Source: Capronia americana (Eukaryota; Ascomycota; Eurotiomycetes; Chaetothyriales; Herpotrichiellaceae). Taken from it: DNA of 64,000 nucleotides. Where the stretch lies: positions 1,736,001 through 1,800,000 of the forward strand of contig JADWQD010000002.1 of assembly GCA_016110215.1 (NCBI GenBank), in the 5' to 3' direction. Both the position numbers and the translations under genes were made by a program. This document shows, piece after piece, positions 32,063-42,586 of this stretch (its first letter is position 1; the number at the start of each line of letters is the position of its first letter). The notes beneath the pieces are model-generated. The model searched no databases, had not been told where the DNA came from, and saw nothing but the letters and a program-made list of their open reading frames with translations.

Positions 32063-33025
32063 ATGATCCCTTGCTCCGCCTCTAGGTTGGCCCTTTTCCT
32101 CCTCCTGCTGGCGACGTCAAGGTCAGGTGGCGGGGTGTTCGGCGTGAACGACTGCCGGGCTCGAAGCTTCGGTTGCTGGCTGGTGCCCGGGGACAATCCC
32201 CCAAGTAGTAGTGATCTTTTCGGCGACCTTGAACTGGCATTTGATCTCATCCCCGATGGGTCTGTCTCGACGATTTGCGGAAACACCGCGAAAGGCTTGA
32301 GCGCGGATTTCGGGCAGGAATTCGACTCCGTGGGATGCGAAACGCTCAGCGTCGCGGGGGCGGAAAATGGCGTCCCTACCACCGGGAACTCCATGGTTGT
32401 CTCGACGCAACTCGTGCTGGACATTGACAACGCCATCAACGACTTTATGTCGACGTTCAACAGGGTCCTTGAGTGCCAGCCCACGTCGGCCCTGGTGCCT
32501 TGTCTGACTCTGGCGGATACCATGCCCGTCGGCCAGGAGACACCCACAGTCGACATTTTCGGCACTGGCTTGGTCATTGCGGTGATTGGCAACGTACTGC
32601 CCATCCAGGCCGGTGGGCAGCTGAGCATGATCTTCTACAACGCCGTAAGCTCGGGAAGCCTGTCTCCCGTAACTCACACCACAGATCTAAACGAGGCGGT
32701 CGCAAGTATAGCCCAGCAGATCTCGACGCGGTTCAAGCAACTCCCGGACTCGAACTTCATGGTCTTTGACGCGGCAATCGGAGACACGGGGTTGGCGATC
32801 AAGGCCGTCGTGGACATCGCGCTCTTCAATTACAAGGACGGGAGGGGAAAGAACCTTGGGCATAGTATATCAGACACGGAATGGTTGATTATCATCTTTG
32901 ACCTGGTCAGCGATGCCATCTCCTTCTCCGTCAATGTCCTGGCAGCGGCATATTCTGCAGAGACGCTTGGGCACGGCCAGACTCCCGATATCTTCATCTC
33001 GATTGTCCTCGGCATTCCCATCTGA
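32063..33025 (+). CDS. Secreted protein of unknown family
   Basis: A single exon of 320 residues. Residues 1 to about 24 form a signal peptide (SRLALFLLLLATSRSGGG). The mature protein has six cysteines in its first half (NDC, FGC, TIC, VGC, LEC, VPC), enough for three disulfides, and is acidic and Gly/Ser/Val-rich. There are hydrophobic stretches (GTGLVIAVIGNVLPI and DLVSDAISFSVNVLAAAY) but no charged residues flanking them that would make firm membrane helices. No GPI signal is obvious. I recognise no domain. The open frame is long, GC-rich and continuous, so it is likely real. Confidence 0.6.
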   Translation: MIPCSASRLALFLLLLATSRSGGGVFGVNDCRARSFGCWLVPGDNPPSSSDLFGDLELAFDLIPDGSVSTICGNTAKGLSADFGQEFDSVGCETLSVAGAENGVPTTGNSMVVSTQLVLDIDNAINDFMSTFNRVLECQPTSALVPCLTLADTMPVGQETPTVDIFGTGLVIAVIGNVLPIQAGGQLSMIFYNAVSSGSLSPVTHTTDLNEAVASIAQQISTRFKQLPDSNFMVFDAAIGDTGLAIKAVVDIALFNYKDGRGKNLGHSISDTEWLIIIFDLVSDAISFSVNVLAAAYSAETLGHGQTPDIFISIVLGIPI

Positions 33026-34808
33026 TCCATTTTCTTGGCAGCGAGGAATGATACAGTATTCTTGGGCATGGAGGGCGGAGGAAATGGAAGGATAGTTTGT
33101 ATCGTCGTTGCGCATGTCGTCTGCTCTGAAGGGCGGTGAGGTGACGCCGCCAGGGTTATTTGAGAAGCTTTAATCGGTAGGAATGGTCGCGAGCTGAACT
33201 GGGGTTTCAGCCGCATCGCCCTGTGCGCATTATAACCACATGGAGATCCGGGGCAGTTGGGGATGGGGGATGAGTTAGCTGTGGGGGAGAGAGCCTACCA
33301 TAGACTTGGATCCTTGGTGTAACGCACGATCTGCTTTCAAGCCCCGTCTTTTGCCATTCACGGCGCAGAGATGACTTGCTCCGATCGCTCCATCTAAAGA
33401 TCAACCTAGCATAACATTCTCGGTGGTAATGCGTTGCTCAAGGTACTTGGCCTTCCAGCTCCGAATGTTTGCGGGTGGAGGTCCTCTGAGCCGTATCGTT
33501 GCAATCATGTCACCCTCATTGGCAGTAATTGGGTGTCAGGAACCTTAAGGATTCGCGCGCTGTATTCCAGGGTGATATTCGAATCCAGGCCATCCCGGTT
33601 GTGGAGCGGAGGTTCGCGGTATGTATTGTCACCCTGTCGCCAGTGATTCTCAGGCTCGGGCATAGGGGTTCGTCTAGCTCAAGCCACGGTCGAGTTGTGT
33701 TTCTATATTGTTTGCAGCACAAGCTGGTTTAGTCAGTCTGACGGCGAGGATTGAGCTGATAGGTCTTTCAGACTACCTAACATAACTCTTGTGTCGGGCG
33801 GCCGGATGGATGAGGTCTTGGTAAGGAATGTGAAGTAGGGTAGAAAACCGGAGATGGAGGAATTCCCTAGGATCCCATGTCAGGAGGACGTCCGAGGTGG
33901 CTGCATGGGGCGATTGATTCATGTGTCGGCCTTCGATCCATCATTCGGACATTTCCAGTCATGGATGAGTTTGAGACATTGTCGAATGACGATAGGGTAA
34001 GATAAATGTAATGAGCAAGTCAGCCAGCTGGGGCATTGAAACCAGTAATCGAGAAATTAGCAGGCCAAAGAGGCGAGTTGACGCCCTTCATACATCGCCT
34101 GCAAGAGCCAGGGTAATATGTGTTTGTGTTGCAGTCACGATCATCTTGTGAGAAGCAGGAAAGGGAGAATTGATTGTTCACCGACAGATGGATGAAAGTG
34201 GGAGAATACGTCAGCACCCGACGGATTCTGTGAGGATGACGGCCACTCAGTCCAAACTAGCACGACCATCCATGAAGCAGTGAAACATGAAGCAAAATCC
34301 ATCTCCTCAAGGGCTTGCGTGGTCTGGCCCGCCAGATACTGAACAGTCACGCCTAAAGAAAGGGTGATGCGAGATTGAGCTTCCCAAACAAGACGTCGAG
34401 GCTCCGCCGCCGACCGCTTCGGTCCTAGCCATAACGCCCTCGACGTCGACCGTCAGCTTTCTTTGGGGTAACTGCCTCGTCGTGAGCTGTTCATGAGGCA
34501 ACACGGAGTACGATGATTGCAAGAAATGGAACACTTAGTGGAACCACACTGCCGCAACACGAGATGGCTATGAAGCGACGAGCTACTGTCCAGCCGGCGC
34601 TTGTGAGAGTAGGACTCCCTCACCCTGCCTTCCCTACTTACTTACATATGGACATCATCCCTCCTCCGTAACCCAAGTTCCGTCTCAAACTCTGTGGGAA
34701 CGTTTGTCTTGTCCTTTCGTTTGCCGTTGGCTCTGTTCTGGTTCTACAACCGGTGTCACTCTTTTTCCACTCCCCGGATTCTCCGTCGCAGTCGTTCGTT
34801 TCCCCGTC
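33026..34808. other. 1.8 kb intergenic region, no firm gene
   Basis: Only short, composition-poor open frames. An acggagtac motif is at 34503-34511. No repeats of note. Confidence 0.45.
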
Positions 34809-36044
34809 ATGGTTTCTTCAAAGATTCTTCACGTAGCCTTACTTGCCCTCAGTGTTCAAGGTCGCGCCATATTCGATTCGTTTGGCGGACCTCCGGGATT
34901 TCCTGGCCCTGGACAGCCAGGACGACCTGGTGATCCGGGCTTTCCTGGGGACGGCCCTCCAGGACCGCCGGGTCCTCCTGGGTTTCCTCAACCTGGCCAT
35001 CCCGGTCCTCCCGGTCCTCCCGGCGGGCCTCCTGGGGGACCTCCTGTAGGATTCCCCGGCTGGCCTGAGCCAACTTTGACCTGGCCGAGCATTCCCACCA
35101 CCACCGCTAAGCACACGTCAACCACGAGTCTCAGTACCACAGCGACGGCGACATCGACAACAACAACCAGCACAGCCATATCAACGACTTCAAGCGAAAC
35201 ACCCAGTTCTTCAACGAGCACAACCACAACCACGACCACCTCGAGCCCCACAACAACCAGCACCGAGTTGACAACAACGACGACGACACCTTCGACGACA
35301 TCCTCGCCCACTACCACGACCACGCCAACCACGACCACGACGACAACAACAACCACAACTTCCACCACAACTTCCGCCACCACCACCACAACAACAACGA
35401 CAACCACCACCACCACCACCACAACTACCACCACACCTAATGTGCCACCCAACTGCCCAACGCCAGCCCTCGCCAACGGCGGATTTGAATCAAGCTCCAC
35501 GTCTGTCAGCCCGTGGGTATACTCGAACTTCGGATACTCGGTCTCTGAATCTGTCTCGCAAGCGGGAAGCGGCGTCTTCCCTCCACACTCGGGCAACAAT
35601 TATCTGTACGTATACCAACGTGTTCCTACCATTGTAGTCCTATCTACCTCCATCGTGAGCGTACTAACGACTGTGAACCCCAACAGACAGTTCACAAGTA
35701 CCCAAAGCAGTCCCCTTGAAGTTCGTATCGCGCAGTCTCCCAGCTTTTGTACGGGAGTTGAATACACGATCACGTTCTGGGCCATCGGAGACTGCAGCGG
35801 TGTCGGGCTCGGACTGTGCAGTGCCAACGCCGCCCAAGAGAATGTGTACTTCCAAATTGTGACGGATCTGGCATTCTCTCCGCTCTTTTATCCCACCAAT
35901 GTCGGCACGACCGACTGGCAGCAGTTCTCATGGACATTCACATGGACTGGCGGCGACGGGCTCTCACCTGTCATGCTCAACACCTTCATTAACGAAGGAA
36001 GCGATTCTGTGGGAGTGGACGATATCTTAATCAGCTTTGCTTGA
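34809..36044 (+). CDS. Collagen-like, Thr-rich cell-surface protein
   Basis: Two exons (34809-35605, 35687-36044) give 384 residues. The start at 34809 (MVSSKILHVALLALSVQGRA) supplies a signal peptide. Residues about 26-90 are Gly-X-Pro/Pro-Gly triplets resembling collagen (PGPGQPGRPGDPGFPGDGPP). Residues about 95-209 are almost only Thr with some Ser, Ala and Pro, expected to be densely O-mannosylated into a rigid stalk. Residues about 213-384 form a compact beta-rich C-terminal domain with an NGGFESS start and four Cys. It resembles the galactose/carbohydrate-binding-like modules of fungal wall proteins, but that is inference. The 81-nt intron has a TACTAAC branch site and CAACAG acceptor. 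No GPI signal is seen. Confidence 0.75.
   Translation: MVSSKILHVALLALSVQGRAIFDSFGGPPGFPGPGQPGRPGDPGFPGDGPPGPPGPPGFPQPGHPGPPGPPGGPPGGPPVGFPGWPEPTLTWPSIPTTTAKHTSTTSLSTTATATSTTTTSTAISTTSSETPSSSTSTTTTTTTSSPTTTSTELTTTTTTPSTTSSPTTTTTPTTTTTTTTTTTSTTTSATTTTTTTTTTTTTTTTTTTPNVPPNCPTPALANGGFESSSTSVSPWVYSNFGYSVSESVSQAGSGVFPPHSGNNYLYVYQRVPTIVVLSTSIVSVLTTVNPNRQFTSTQSSPLEVRIAQSPSFCTGVEYTITFWAIGDCSGVGLGLCSANAAQENVYFQIVTDLAFSPLFYPTNVGTTDWQQFSWTFTWTGGDGLSPVMLNTFINEGSDSVGVDDILISFA
35099..35436 (+). repeat. Thr-codon (ACN) low-complexity tract
   Basis: The stretch is built from acc, aca and acg triplets with few interruptions and encodes the Thr-rich stalk of the surface protein. Such tracts commonly vary in length between strains. 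The opposite strand reads as a poly-Val open frame, which is a by-product. Confidence 0.85.
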
Positions 36045-37645
36045 TTGCATGTACTCCGTACATACGTGTAATTTGCGCCTGGACGTGTTGGGATAGGTGG
36101 ACTCAGTGTCATAGATACGACAAGCATACTGCACTCTCGAGTATATGCTTGATCGATGTCGTACGTGATAATAGTGTAATGGTAATTTTGTTCGTTGCGG
36201 CTGTGGATGTCCGTCTCCGCGGTGATCAGAAGGTGGCTTCTCCTCGAATGATTGCCCGTTGAGGCCCGTGTCGAGAATAAAGCACTGTTCTTACATCGGT
36301 CGAGGCAAGACCGGCCTCAACCGCCAGGCATATCATTTAACATTTCTCAAGCAATACTCCGTTCACGCACTCACCTCAGAGCTTCGCTGCACACGTACCT
36401 GAGGCGTCCTTCCGCGGTGAAGTCAGAGCACACCGGCGAGGACGGGCTCGTCGCCTCGAATGATCAGCGAGGTTTCGCGCCGCGAAGAACATCTCAGCTC
36501 TGCTTGATTCTGGAGACCAGCTCTGACGCCAGCTCTTCTTGATTCATACGCGCGCTGCTCTGTGGCTCCTAAAGCAGCGAGTGAGATGAGATGCGTCAGA
36601 GAAGACACGTTTGCGATCGAGGCTGATGTCGCCCCGGACAGGCAAGTGCTAAGTAACAGTAACAGTACATATTGGATACTTGTACTGCGCGTGTCCTGGC
36701 GACGGCTAAAAAAGTCTGATGTACTCGGTACTGTTACTTAGCACTTGCCTGTCTGGGGCGACGGCTAAAAAAGTCTGGATCCTCTCCTATGTACTACGAG
36801 TACACATTTCTTCCGATCCTCTCGTCAACCGCGTCCGGGTCAGTCAATGAACCACGTTCGGCACAGTCAGCCACTCTACTACGAGTTACATGCATCGGTA
36901 CTGACTAAGGAGTACCAGTGTCAGAATCGGTACTACAGTACCCAGATCCAACAAGAACGCCATGGCCGCGCCAGTGCGGCGATAGAAGGATCGTGGCACA
37001 GGACATAACGAGGAAAGGAAAGCAATGATACGGCAGTGGCCCAACCAAATGTGGGCGCTAGGCGTTAAGCGGGGGGAGAAAGGAGTGGGCGGGCTTCCCC
37101 GGCCGGCACCTCTCCAGGCCGCAGCCGAGGATAGAGACTGGGAGGCTTTGGTGGGTGAAGTTAGGCTCAACGCTCGGTGGGCTAACCCCGGGGTGCGGGG
37201 TGGACAGGGGGCTCGGGGCCTCATCGGTGCGCAATAGTACAGATATGTACTTGGGCACAGTACACAGACAGTACATGGACTGGACCTATTCCTCTAGCCA
37301 CCGGCCCCTCGACAATTCACGACCTATTCCTTGCAAGAGGCAGCGTGTAGAGTCCCCATCTTGAGGCGTCGTCATTGCCAGTGGATGGCGAGTCAGTAAC
37401 TAACCGACAAGGACAGGGTATTAATTATTACTGTGCCGACCGCGGTCCCGAGATCCACTTTCTCACCCTTCCCCATTGACCAAAACGGGACGGATTCAGA
37501 CAGGAGGAAATGGTATCTATTTAACGGCACCTGCAATCATACGAGACGGCAGAGATCTACCCTATCTCTTCCCCCCCCCTCTCTCAGCTGCTGTCTCCTA
37601 ACACAGAACTCTCGACATCAAGCCCTCAAGTTCACACGGGCTGCG
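36045..37645. other. 1.6 kb intergenic region with an inverted repeat
   Basis: No supported gene. It carries the long inverted repeat at 36628-36762, a 21-base direct repeat, and several tactccgta and actacgagtac motifs. The last 200 bases before 37646 are pyrimidine-rich and look like the SDR gene leader. Confidence 0.5.
36628..36762. repeat. 33-base inverted repeat with overlapping 21-base direct repeat
   Basis: The left arm (36628-36660) and right arm (36730-36762) are reverse complements with a single mismatch and are separated by 69 bases. A 21-base direct repeat (ggcgacggctaaaaaagtct plus g) lies at 36698-36718 and 36757-36777, the second copy overlapping the right arm. The structure could fold as a long hairpin or be the remains of a small non-autonomous transposon. 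It has no coding capacity, and I see no clear target-site duplication. Confidence 0.85.
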
Positions 37646-38602
37646 ATGGCGTCAAGAGGTTTCCCTCCCCACTACGGCTTGGAGTTCACAAACACACGGC
37701 ACCACAAGGCCGAGGGGCCGACGCTGCCGGAAAACAACAACTCGGCAGGCTACATCGTGGTGGTGACGGGCGCGGGGAAAGGCCTAGGCGTGTACATCGC
37801 GCTTGCGTACGCGCGGGCCGGAGTCACGGGGATCTGCATCTCCAGCCGGACCCAAAGCGACCTCGACACCCTGGAGAAGCGACTCAGGGAGGTGAATCCG
37901 CAGCTCGAGATTCTATCATCAACCTGCGACACGACCAAGCCCGAGGCCGTCAAGACCCTCGCCGAGAAGGTCGGCCAGAAGTGGAAGGGCCGGCTGGACG
38001 TCGTGGTGGCCAACGCTGGAGTCATCTCAAATTATCTGTACGACATCGACCCGAAGACAGGCGAGAAGACGAACCGCCGTCTGCCGCAGGGGATCGTTGA
38101 GGACGACGACTTCCAGCGCGTCATCGACATCAACCTGCTGGGTTCGTACTATGTCGCCAAATACTTCACCCCGCTGCTCGTCGCGCCGGAGAACCCGAGC
38201 GCCGTGCGGAGTTATATCGTCATGACTAGTCTGGCGAGCCAGCTGACGCAGAGCAGCTTTGTGCCCACGGCGTACAACATTGCCAAACTGGCCAACAATC
38301 GCATGGTCGAACACATGGCGCATGACCACAAGGCCGAGGGCTTGCTGGCCTTCGCGGTACATCCTGGTGCGGTGTTGACACCTCAGACCGAGAATCACTC
38401 CACGCAGAAGGGCGACGCTTGGGATACCCTGATGACCGAGGATATCGGCCTGTGTGGTGGTTGGTTGACCTGGTTGACCAAGGAGAGAAGGGAATGGTTG
38501 AGCGGAAGATATCTCGCCGTCACGTGGGACGTGGACGAGCTGGAGGCGAAGAAGGACGAGATCGTCAAGGAGGACAAGTTGAAGTTCAAGATGACTATAT
38601 AG
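37646..38602 (+). CDS. Short-chain dehydrogenase/reductase
   Basis: A single exon of 318 residues. The frame is open upstream to 37433, but the Met at 37646 (MASRGFPPHYGLEFTNTRHH) is the sensible start. The cofactor motif TGAGKGLG is at about residues 41-48, NAG (VVANAGVIS) follows, and the active site is the Ser in YIVMTSLASQL with YNIAK (Tyr and Lys of YxxxK). These define a classical SDR. The insert after NAG (YDIDPKTGEKTNRRLPQGIV) is longer than usual. The cofactor is NAD or NADP and the substrate is unknown. Confidence 0.88.
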   Translation: MASRGFPPHYGLEFTNTRHHKAEGPTLPENNNSAGYIVVVTGAGKGLGVYIALAYARAGVTGICISSRTQSDLDTLEKRLREVNPQLEILSSTCDTTKPEAVKTLAEKVGQKWKGRLDVVVANAGVISNYLYDIDPKTGEKTNRRLPQGIVEDDDFQRVIDINLLGSYYVAKYFTPLLVAPENPSAVRSYIVMTSLASQLTQSSFVPTAYNIAKLANNRMVEHMAHDHKAEGLLAFAVHPGAVLTPQTENHSTQKGDAWDTLMTEDIGLCGGWLTWLTKERREWLSGRYLAVTWDVDELEAKKDEIVKEDKLKFKMTI

Positions 38603-39125
38603 AGTGTCTGTCCATGAGATGGCCTGGGGATGTGACTGGCACGCGGCGATGGTATTCCAAGGGAAAAGGCTGTGCCCCTGAAGAGTCATAGCCTTGTACG
38701 CCACCGTCGCGTCCTGTTCGAGGGCTCGGAGAGTCAATAGAAGCCAAAGCCAAGATCGATCCAAGCATTGTTATATGAGTGACGTTCCGTATCTTCCATA
38801 CAGTTCGTCCCTCCAGGCGAGCCGGCGCACAACCCGGTCGCCTTGAGGGGAAGCAAAGTTGAGCTGCGAGAGACCGACCACTGAGACGCTCTTGAGGACG
38901 CTGTAATGCGAATACGAGAACAGCCAACCCCAACCCGTGCTATTGGTTCGCGCTCTCGATCAAGAATAGCCTGAGAGCACGGGTGGGATCAGAGCAACCG
39001 GCATTCGATTGTTCATCCGGGGTACGGCAACCGCTAGGTGCCCTGCTTGCTCGATAAATAGATAGGCTGCTTCATGCCACATGTCTAATACAGTAGCTGA
39101 TACCTCGCGCATTCCATGACCCATC
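38603..39125. other. Spacer before the SUR7/PalI-like gene
   Basis: No gene is seen. Confidence 0.45.
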
Positions 39126-40073
39126 ATGGCCAACATCGCAAGATTCTTCGTCTCTCCTCTCGCGCTGATTGTCCGCGCCCAACTGTGCATCGTCGCCGCC
39201 TTCATTCTCTCCGTCATTGCGCTATGCGCTGGCCGATGGCCTGGGCCCCTCGAAGGGTTGTCAATACTGACGGTATGTTGCTTCCGAGCCTGAAGACACT
39301 GCGAAGATGACGAGGACGTGAAGAGAGCCAATCTACCGACCCTCTGGCCTTTATTTGTGCAGGTTGTCGCGTGCCAGCAGGCTGATTTTGAATGGATACA
39401 ACAGGTTGACACCAGCTCCTTGGCCAATTTGACGAGTCTCAACGGCTTGGCCATCAACGACTGGTACGACGCGCATTACCTTTCAGTTTGTTCTGGCATG
39501 TGGAAGAACCACTTTCCCAGCATGGGCAAGAATCATAGCACCGCCGTATGCTGGATACAAAACACGGGATATACCTTCTCTGTTGCGGAACTCTTTGGCA
39601 GCGATGACGAGCAGCAATCAATCTTCCAGCACTATCGCACAATAAATACCAAAGCGCCGGTCATTCTACTAGTGTTAAGCATCGTGAGCATGGGCCTGGC
39701 AATCCTTCCTTTCATCTATGGCATCATCGTGATGGCTAGAGCCAGCACCAAAGGACACAGGGCCAAGCGAGACTTACCACTCACTGTGCTGCGAGTTGCT
39801 TTCTTTGCATGCACCGCCTCAACAATCCTCAAGACCATCTCGTCCGCGAAGATCACTGCGTCGGCGGAGAAGAGTTCTGGTATGGTTGAAGTGGATGGCA
39901 AGGCCCTACACGCCTGGACGCACAGCGGCTTCCTCGCAATCACCTGGGTCGGTACAGCGCTTGTCTGGATTGCGTTGGCACTGGTAGTTGCTGCTGCCTT
40001 CAGAATTGCTGCAACAGTGAAGGAATTCCATGCGAGGACCGATGGTACGAACCAGAAATGGTATCACCTATGA
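39126..40073 (+). CDS. SUR7/PalI-like four-helix membrane protein
   Basis: Exon 1 is 39126-39272. Exon 2 ends at 40073 and starts either at 39405 (271 residues) or at 39363 (285 residues). Exon 1 encodes the first membrane helix (QLCIVAAFILSVIALCAG) and ends LSILT. The 39405 acceptor gives LSILTVDTSSLANLTSLNGL, close to the ILTLNTS pattern usual here in the family, so I prefer it. The extracellular loop has YLSVCSGMW, the Cys-Ser-Gly-x-Trp signature shared by Sur7 and PalI. Three more helices follow. Sur7-type proteins sit in plasma-membrane eisosomes and PalI-type proteins in pH sensing; the sequence does not say which applies. Confidence 0.75.
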
Positions 40074-41600
40074 CAGGATTGCGACTCGGATTTTGTCCAT
40101 GTTGAGGGCCGGGCCTTGAGAGAGGGAGGTCTGGGTTGAGCATAAGGCGTTGGATGGCGCAGCTATCACTGGTTATTTGGGTACGCCCAAGTCTCGTTGT
40201 GACCTTTTGCTTCAGAGCGGATTTGCATAGCTATAACATCTGGATGACATGCTTGCCGTCCAATCACTCTATATGGAGTCCATTTCGAGGCCATATTTGT
40301 GTGCAGCATCGTTGGCATATGCTGTCCATTGGCGCAAGGCAGGCGTAACCGATGTGATAGCATGACATGGTTAGCTGGGTGGGGCCAGCATTGAAATCGC
40401 GACATGTCAAGGTGTAGAATATTCGAACGGTGGTCCGTTCTGCTCCAGTAACGACAACGTAACTTAGGGGCCCTTGTCCCTTCCCGAACAGTTAACTCAG
40501 GAAAGTGGTTGTACATACCTTGATTGGTGAAAGTTCTCTCAACAATGTATGAAAGGTGTCGATCCAGATCGAAATTGTGGAGAAGTTCCCGAGAAAGTAT
40601 CTCTCCTCGGGCAAGTTCAACCTTCATTGCAAATCCTATATCTCAGCTGTTTGACATGACAAATGTGGTCACTTGGGCGGCAGGCGTGCCAACGCAGCAT
40701 TGCTTTTCAACTGACCCAACTGTCCTCGTCCAAGTCAAGGCGCTGTAGTAGCTCGACAACTCCTGTGGTGAGTGAGGAAAGGTGCCTGACCAAAAAGGAT
40801 GAAGTGGGGTATCAACTTGACCGAATCATGGAGACGCGGTGATAAAAAGTCAGAGACATTTGAGACTGGCGGGCGGGAAACAGGTTGCATCATCATGGTC
40901 AAGTCGCGCCGATAAAGACAGAGAGACAAACTCAGAGACTGGCGTGCGGGAAACAGTCGGTGCTGGGCATCCTCCTTCGCGACACGAAATCTGAAATGTT
41001 GTATCTCTGTTGAACTGACGAGCAAGGGTGATTTGAAGCTCAAAGTGACGGAATTTCGTCGGCGAGAACGCCTGAGAGGTGAAACGGTCCGCCGTAGCGA
41101 TATAACGGACGTTGCTACGGTGGTGCTTTTGGAACAAAGCGAAATCGCCGCGATTACCGAGTAAATGCCGGCAAGGAGCCGCTGTTTTGGAATATCTTCT
41201 AGACGACTTACTCTCGTCCCTCGTGCTTCTCACAGCCTTGCATTCGAAAGGGAGCTGCAGTTCCATGATTTACCTGGTTTGCATCGGGTTGACCTCAGTT
41301 GCGCGCTAGAATATGGGCGAATTTGTCACCCGACAACACCCAGCCAGCGCCGTCTTGGTGAACATGGATCGCAACACTAGGTCATGTTCCACCAAGGGTC
41401 GACGATGGACTTGGTTCGGCAGAAAGAGTCGAAGGGAGAGAATAGACAGTGTATATAAAGATGGCTGAACTCGTCGCCATCTTCGAATTCCTCGTCAGGG
41501 CACTCGAAGGAGCTTGAACAATAGCTCTCCAGAAAGTCACCAGGACAGTTACGATTTCACGAGAACAGTCTTGTCGCTGCAACCTCACCTGCTCGGCAAG
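40074..41600. other. 1.5 kb intergenic region
   Basis: No supported gene. An imperfect 22-base direct repeat (gagactggcg[g/t]gcgggaaacag) lies at about 40862-40883 and 40935-40956. Confidence 0.45.
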
Positions 41601-42586
41601 ATGCCTTACTACACCGTCAAGGATGGCACGGAAATATATTACAAGGTCTGGGGCCCGGAGGACGGTCCAACGGTCGTTCTTTCGCACGGATGGCCACTGG
41701 ACTCGGACAACTGGGAGGCCCAGATGTTCTTCCTGGCAAACCATGGGTATCGCTGCATTGCGCATGACCGTCGCGGCCACGGGCGCTCCAGCCAGCCATG
41801 GGATGGCAACAACATGGGTATGTCTATCCTGTCCCATATCCACTGCTTTGCGAAACCTTGCGCCCCTGTCGCTACGATGCTCTGTTGCTGACTCCACTCT
41901 CCAGACACCTACGCCGACGACCTCTATGCTCTCTTCGAACACCTTGATCTCAAGGACGTCTGCATGGTTGGCCACTCCACCGGCGGTGGCGAAGTAGCCC
42001 GCTTCCTCGGCCGCCACGGCACCGACCGCGTCCGCAAGGCCGTCCTCGTCAGCGCCATCTGCCCATTGATGCTGCAAACCGACACCAACCCTAAAGGCTT
42101 GCCAAAGAGCGTGTTTGATGGGTTCAAGGCCGCGATGGAAAAAGACCGTGCTCAGTGGTTCATCGACGTCCCCACAGGCCCATTCTTCGGCTTCAATCGC
42201 GAAGGTGCGAAGGTCAGCCAGGGCATGATTTGGGCTTGGTGGCAGCAGGGCATGACCGCCGGATTCAAGGGCGCGCACGATTGTATCACCGTCTTCTCCG
42301 AGACAGATATGAGGGAGGATCTCAAGAAGATCGACATTCCGGTCTTGGTGATTCATGGGTAAGCGACTATTGCCAGACATGCCAGCACGAACCAAGAGTT
42401 GCAGGCTAACACTTCGCGCAATCCAGGGATGACGATCAGATTGTTCCGATTGTGGCCAGCGCCCATGAAAGCATCAAGCTCCTCAAGCACGGCACCCTGA
42501 AGATCTACCCAGGAGGGGCGCATGCTTTGCCTAACCTGAACCCGGACGAAATCAACAAGGATTTGCTTGAGTTCTTCCGAGCTTGA
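41601..42586 (+). CDS. Alpha/beta hydrolase, non-heme haloperoxidase type
   Basis: Three exons (41601-41817, 41905-42358, 42427-42586) give 276 residues. The fold signatures are LSHGWPLDSDNWEAQM (oxyanion loop HGWP), AHDRRGHGRSSQPWDG, the nucleophile elbow GHSTGGG (Ser97), the acid in HGDDDQIVP (Asp225 or a neighbour) and the His in GGAHALP (His256). This is the bacterial-style cofactor-free chloroperoxidase/esterase family. In vivo such enzymes usually act as esterases or perhydrolases, and halogenation is a side reaction. No signal peptide is present, so it is probably cytosolic. Introns of 87 and 68 nt restore frame exactly; the last splice builds the Gly before the catalytic Asp. Confidence 0.9.

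Noticed and set aside
34988..35599. 203-codon minus-strand frame of almost pure valine
   Set aside because: It is the antisense reading of the Thr-codon tract of the surface protein gene.
38027..38764. 245-codon minus-strand open frame
   Set aside because: It is antisense to the SDR gene, which has all catalytic motifs.
41382..42395. 337-codon minus-strand open frame
   Set aside because: It is antisense to the alpha/beta hydrolase gene, whose catalytic triad and introns are clear on the plus strand.
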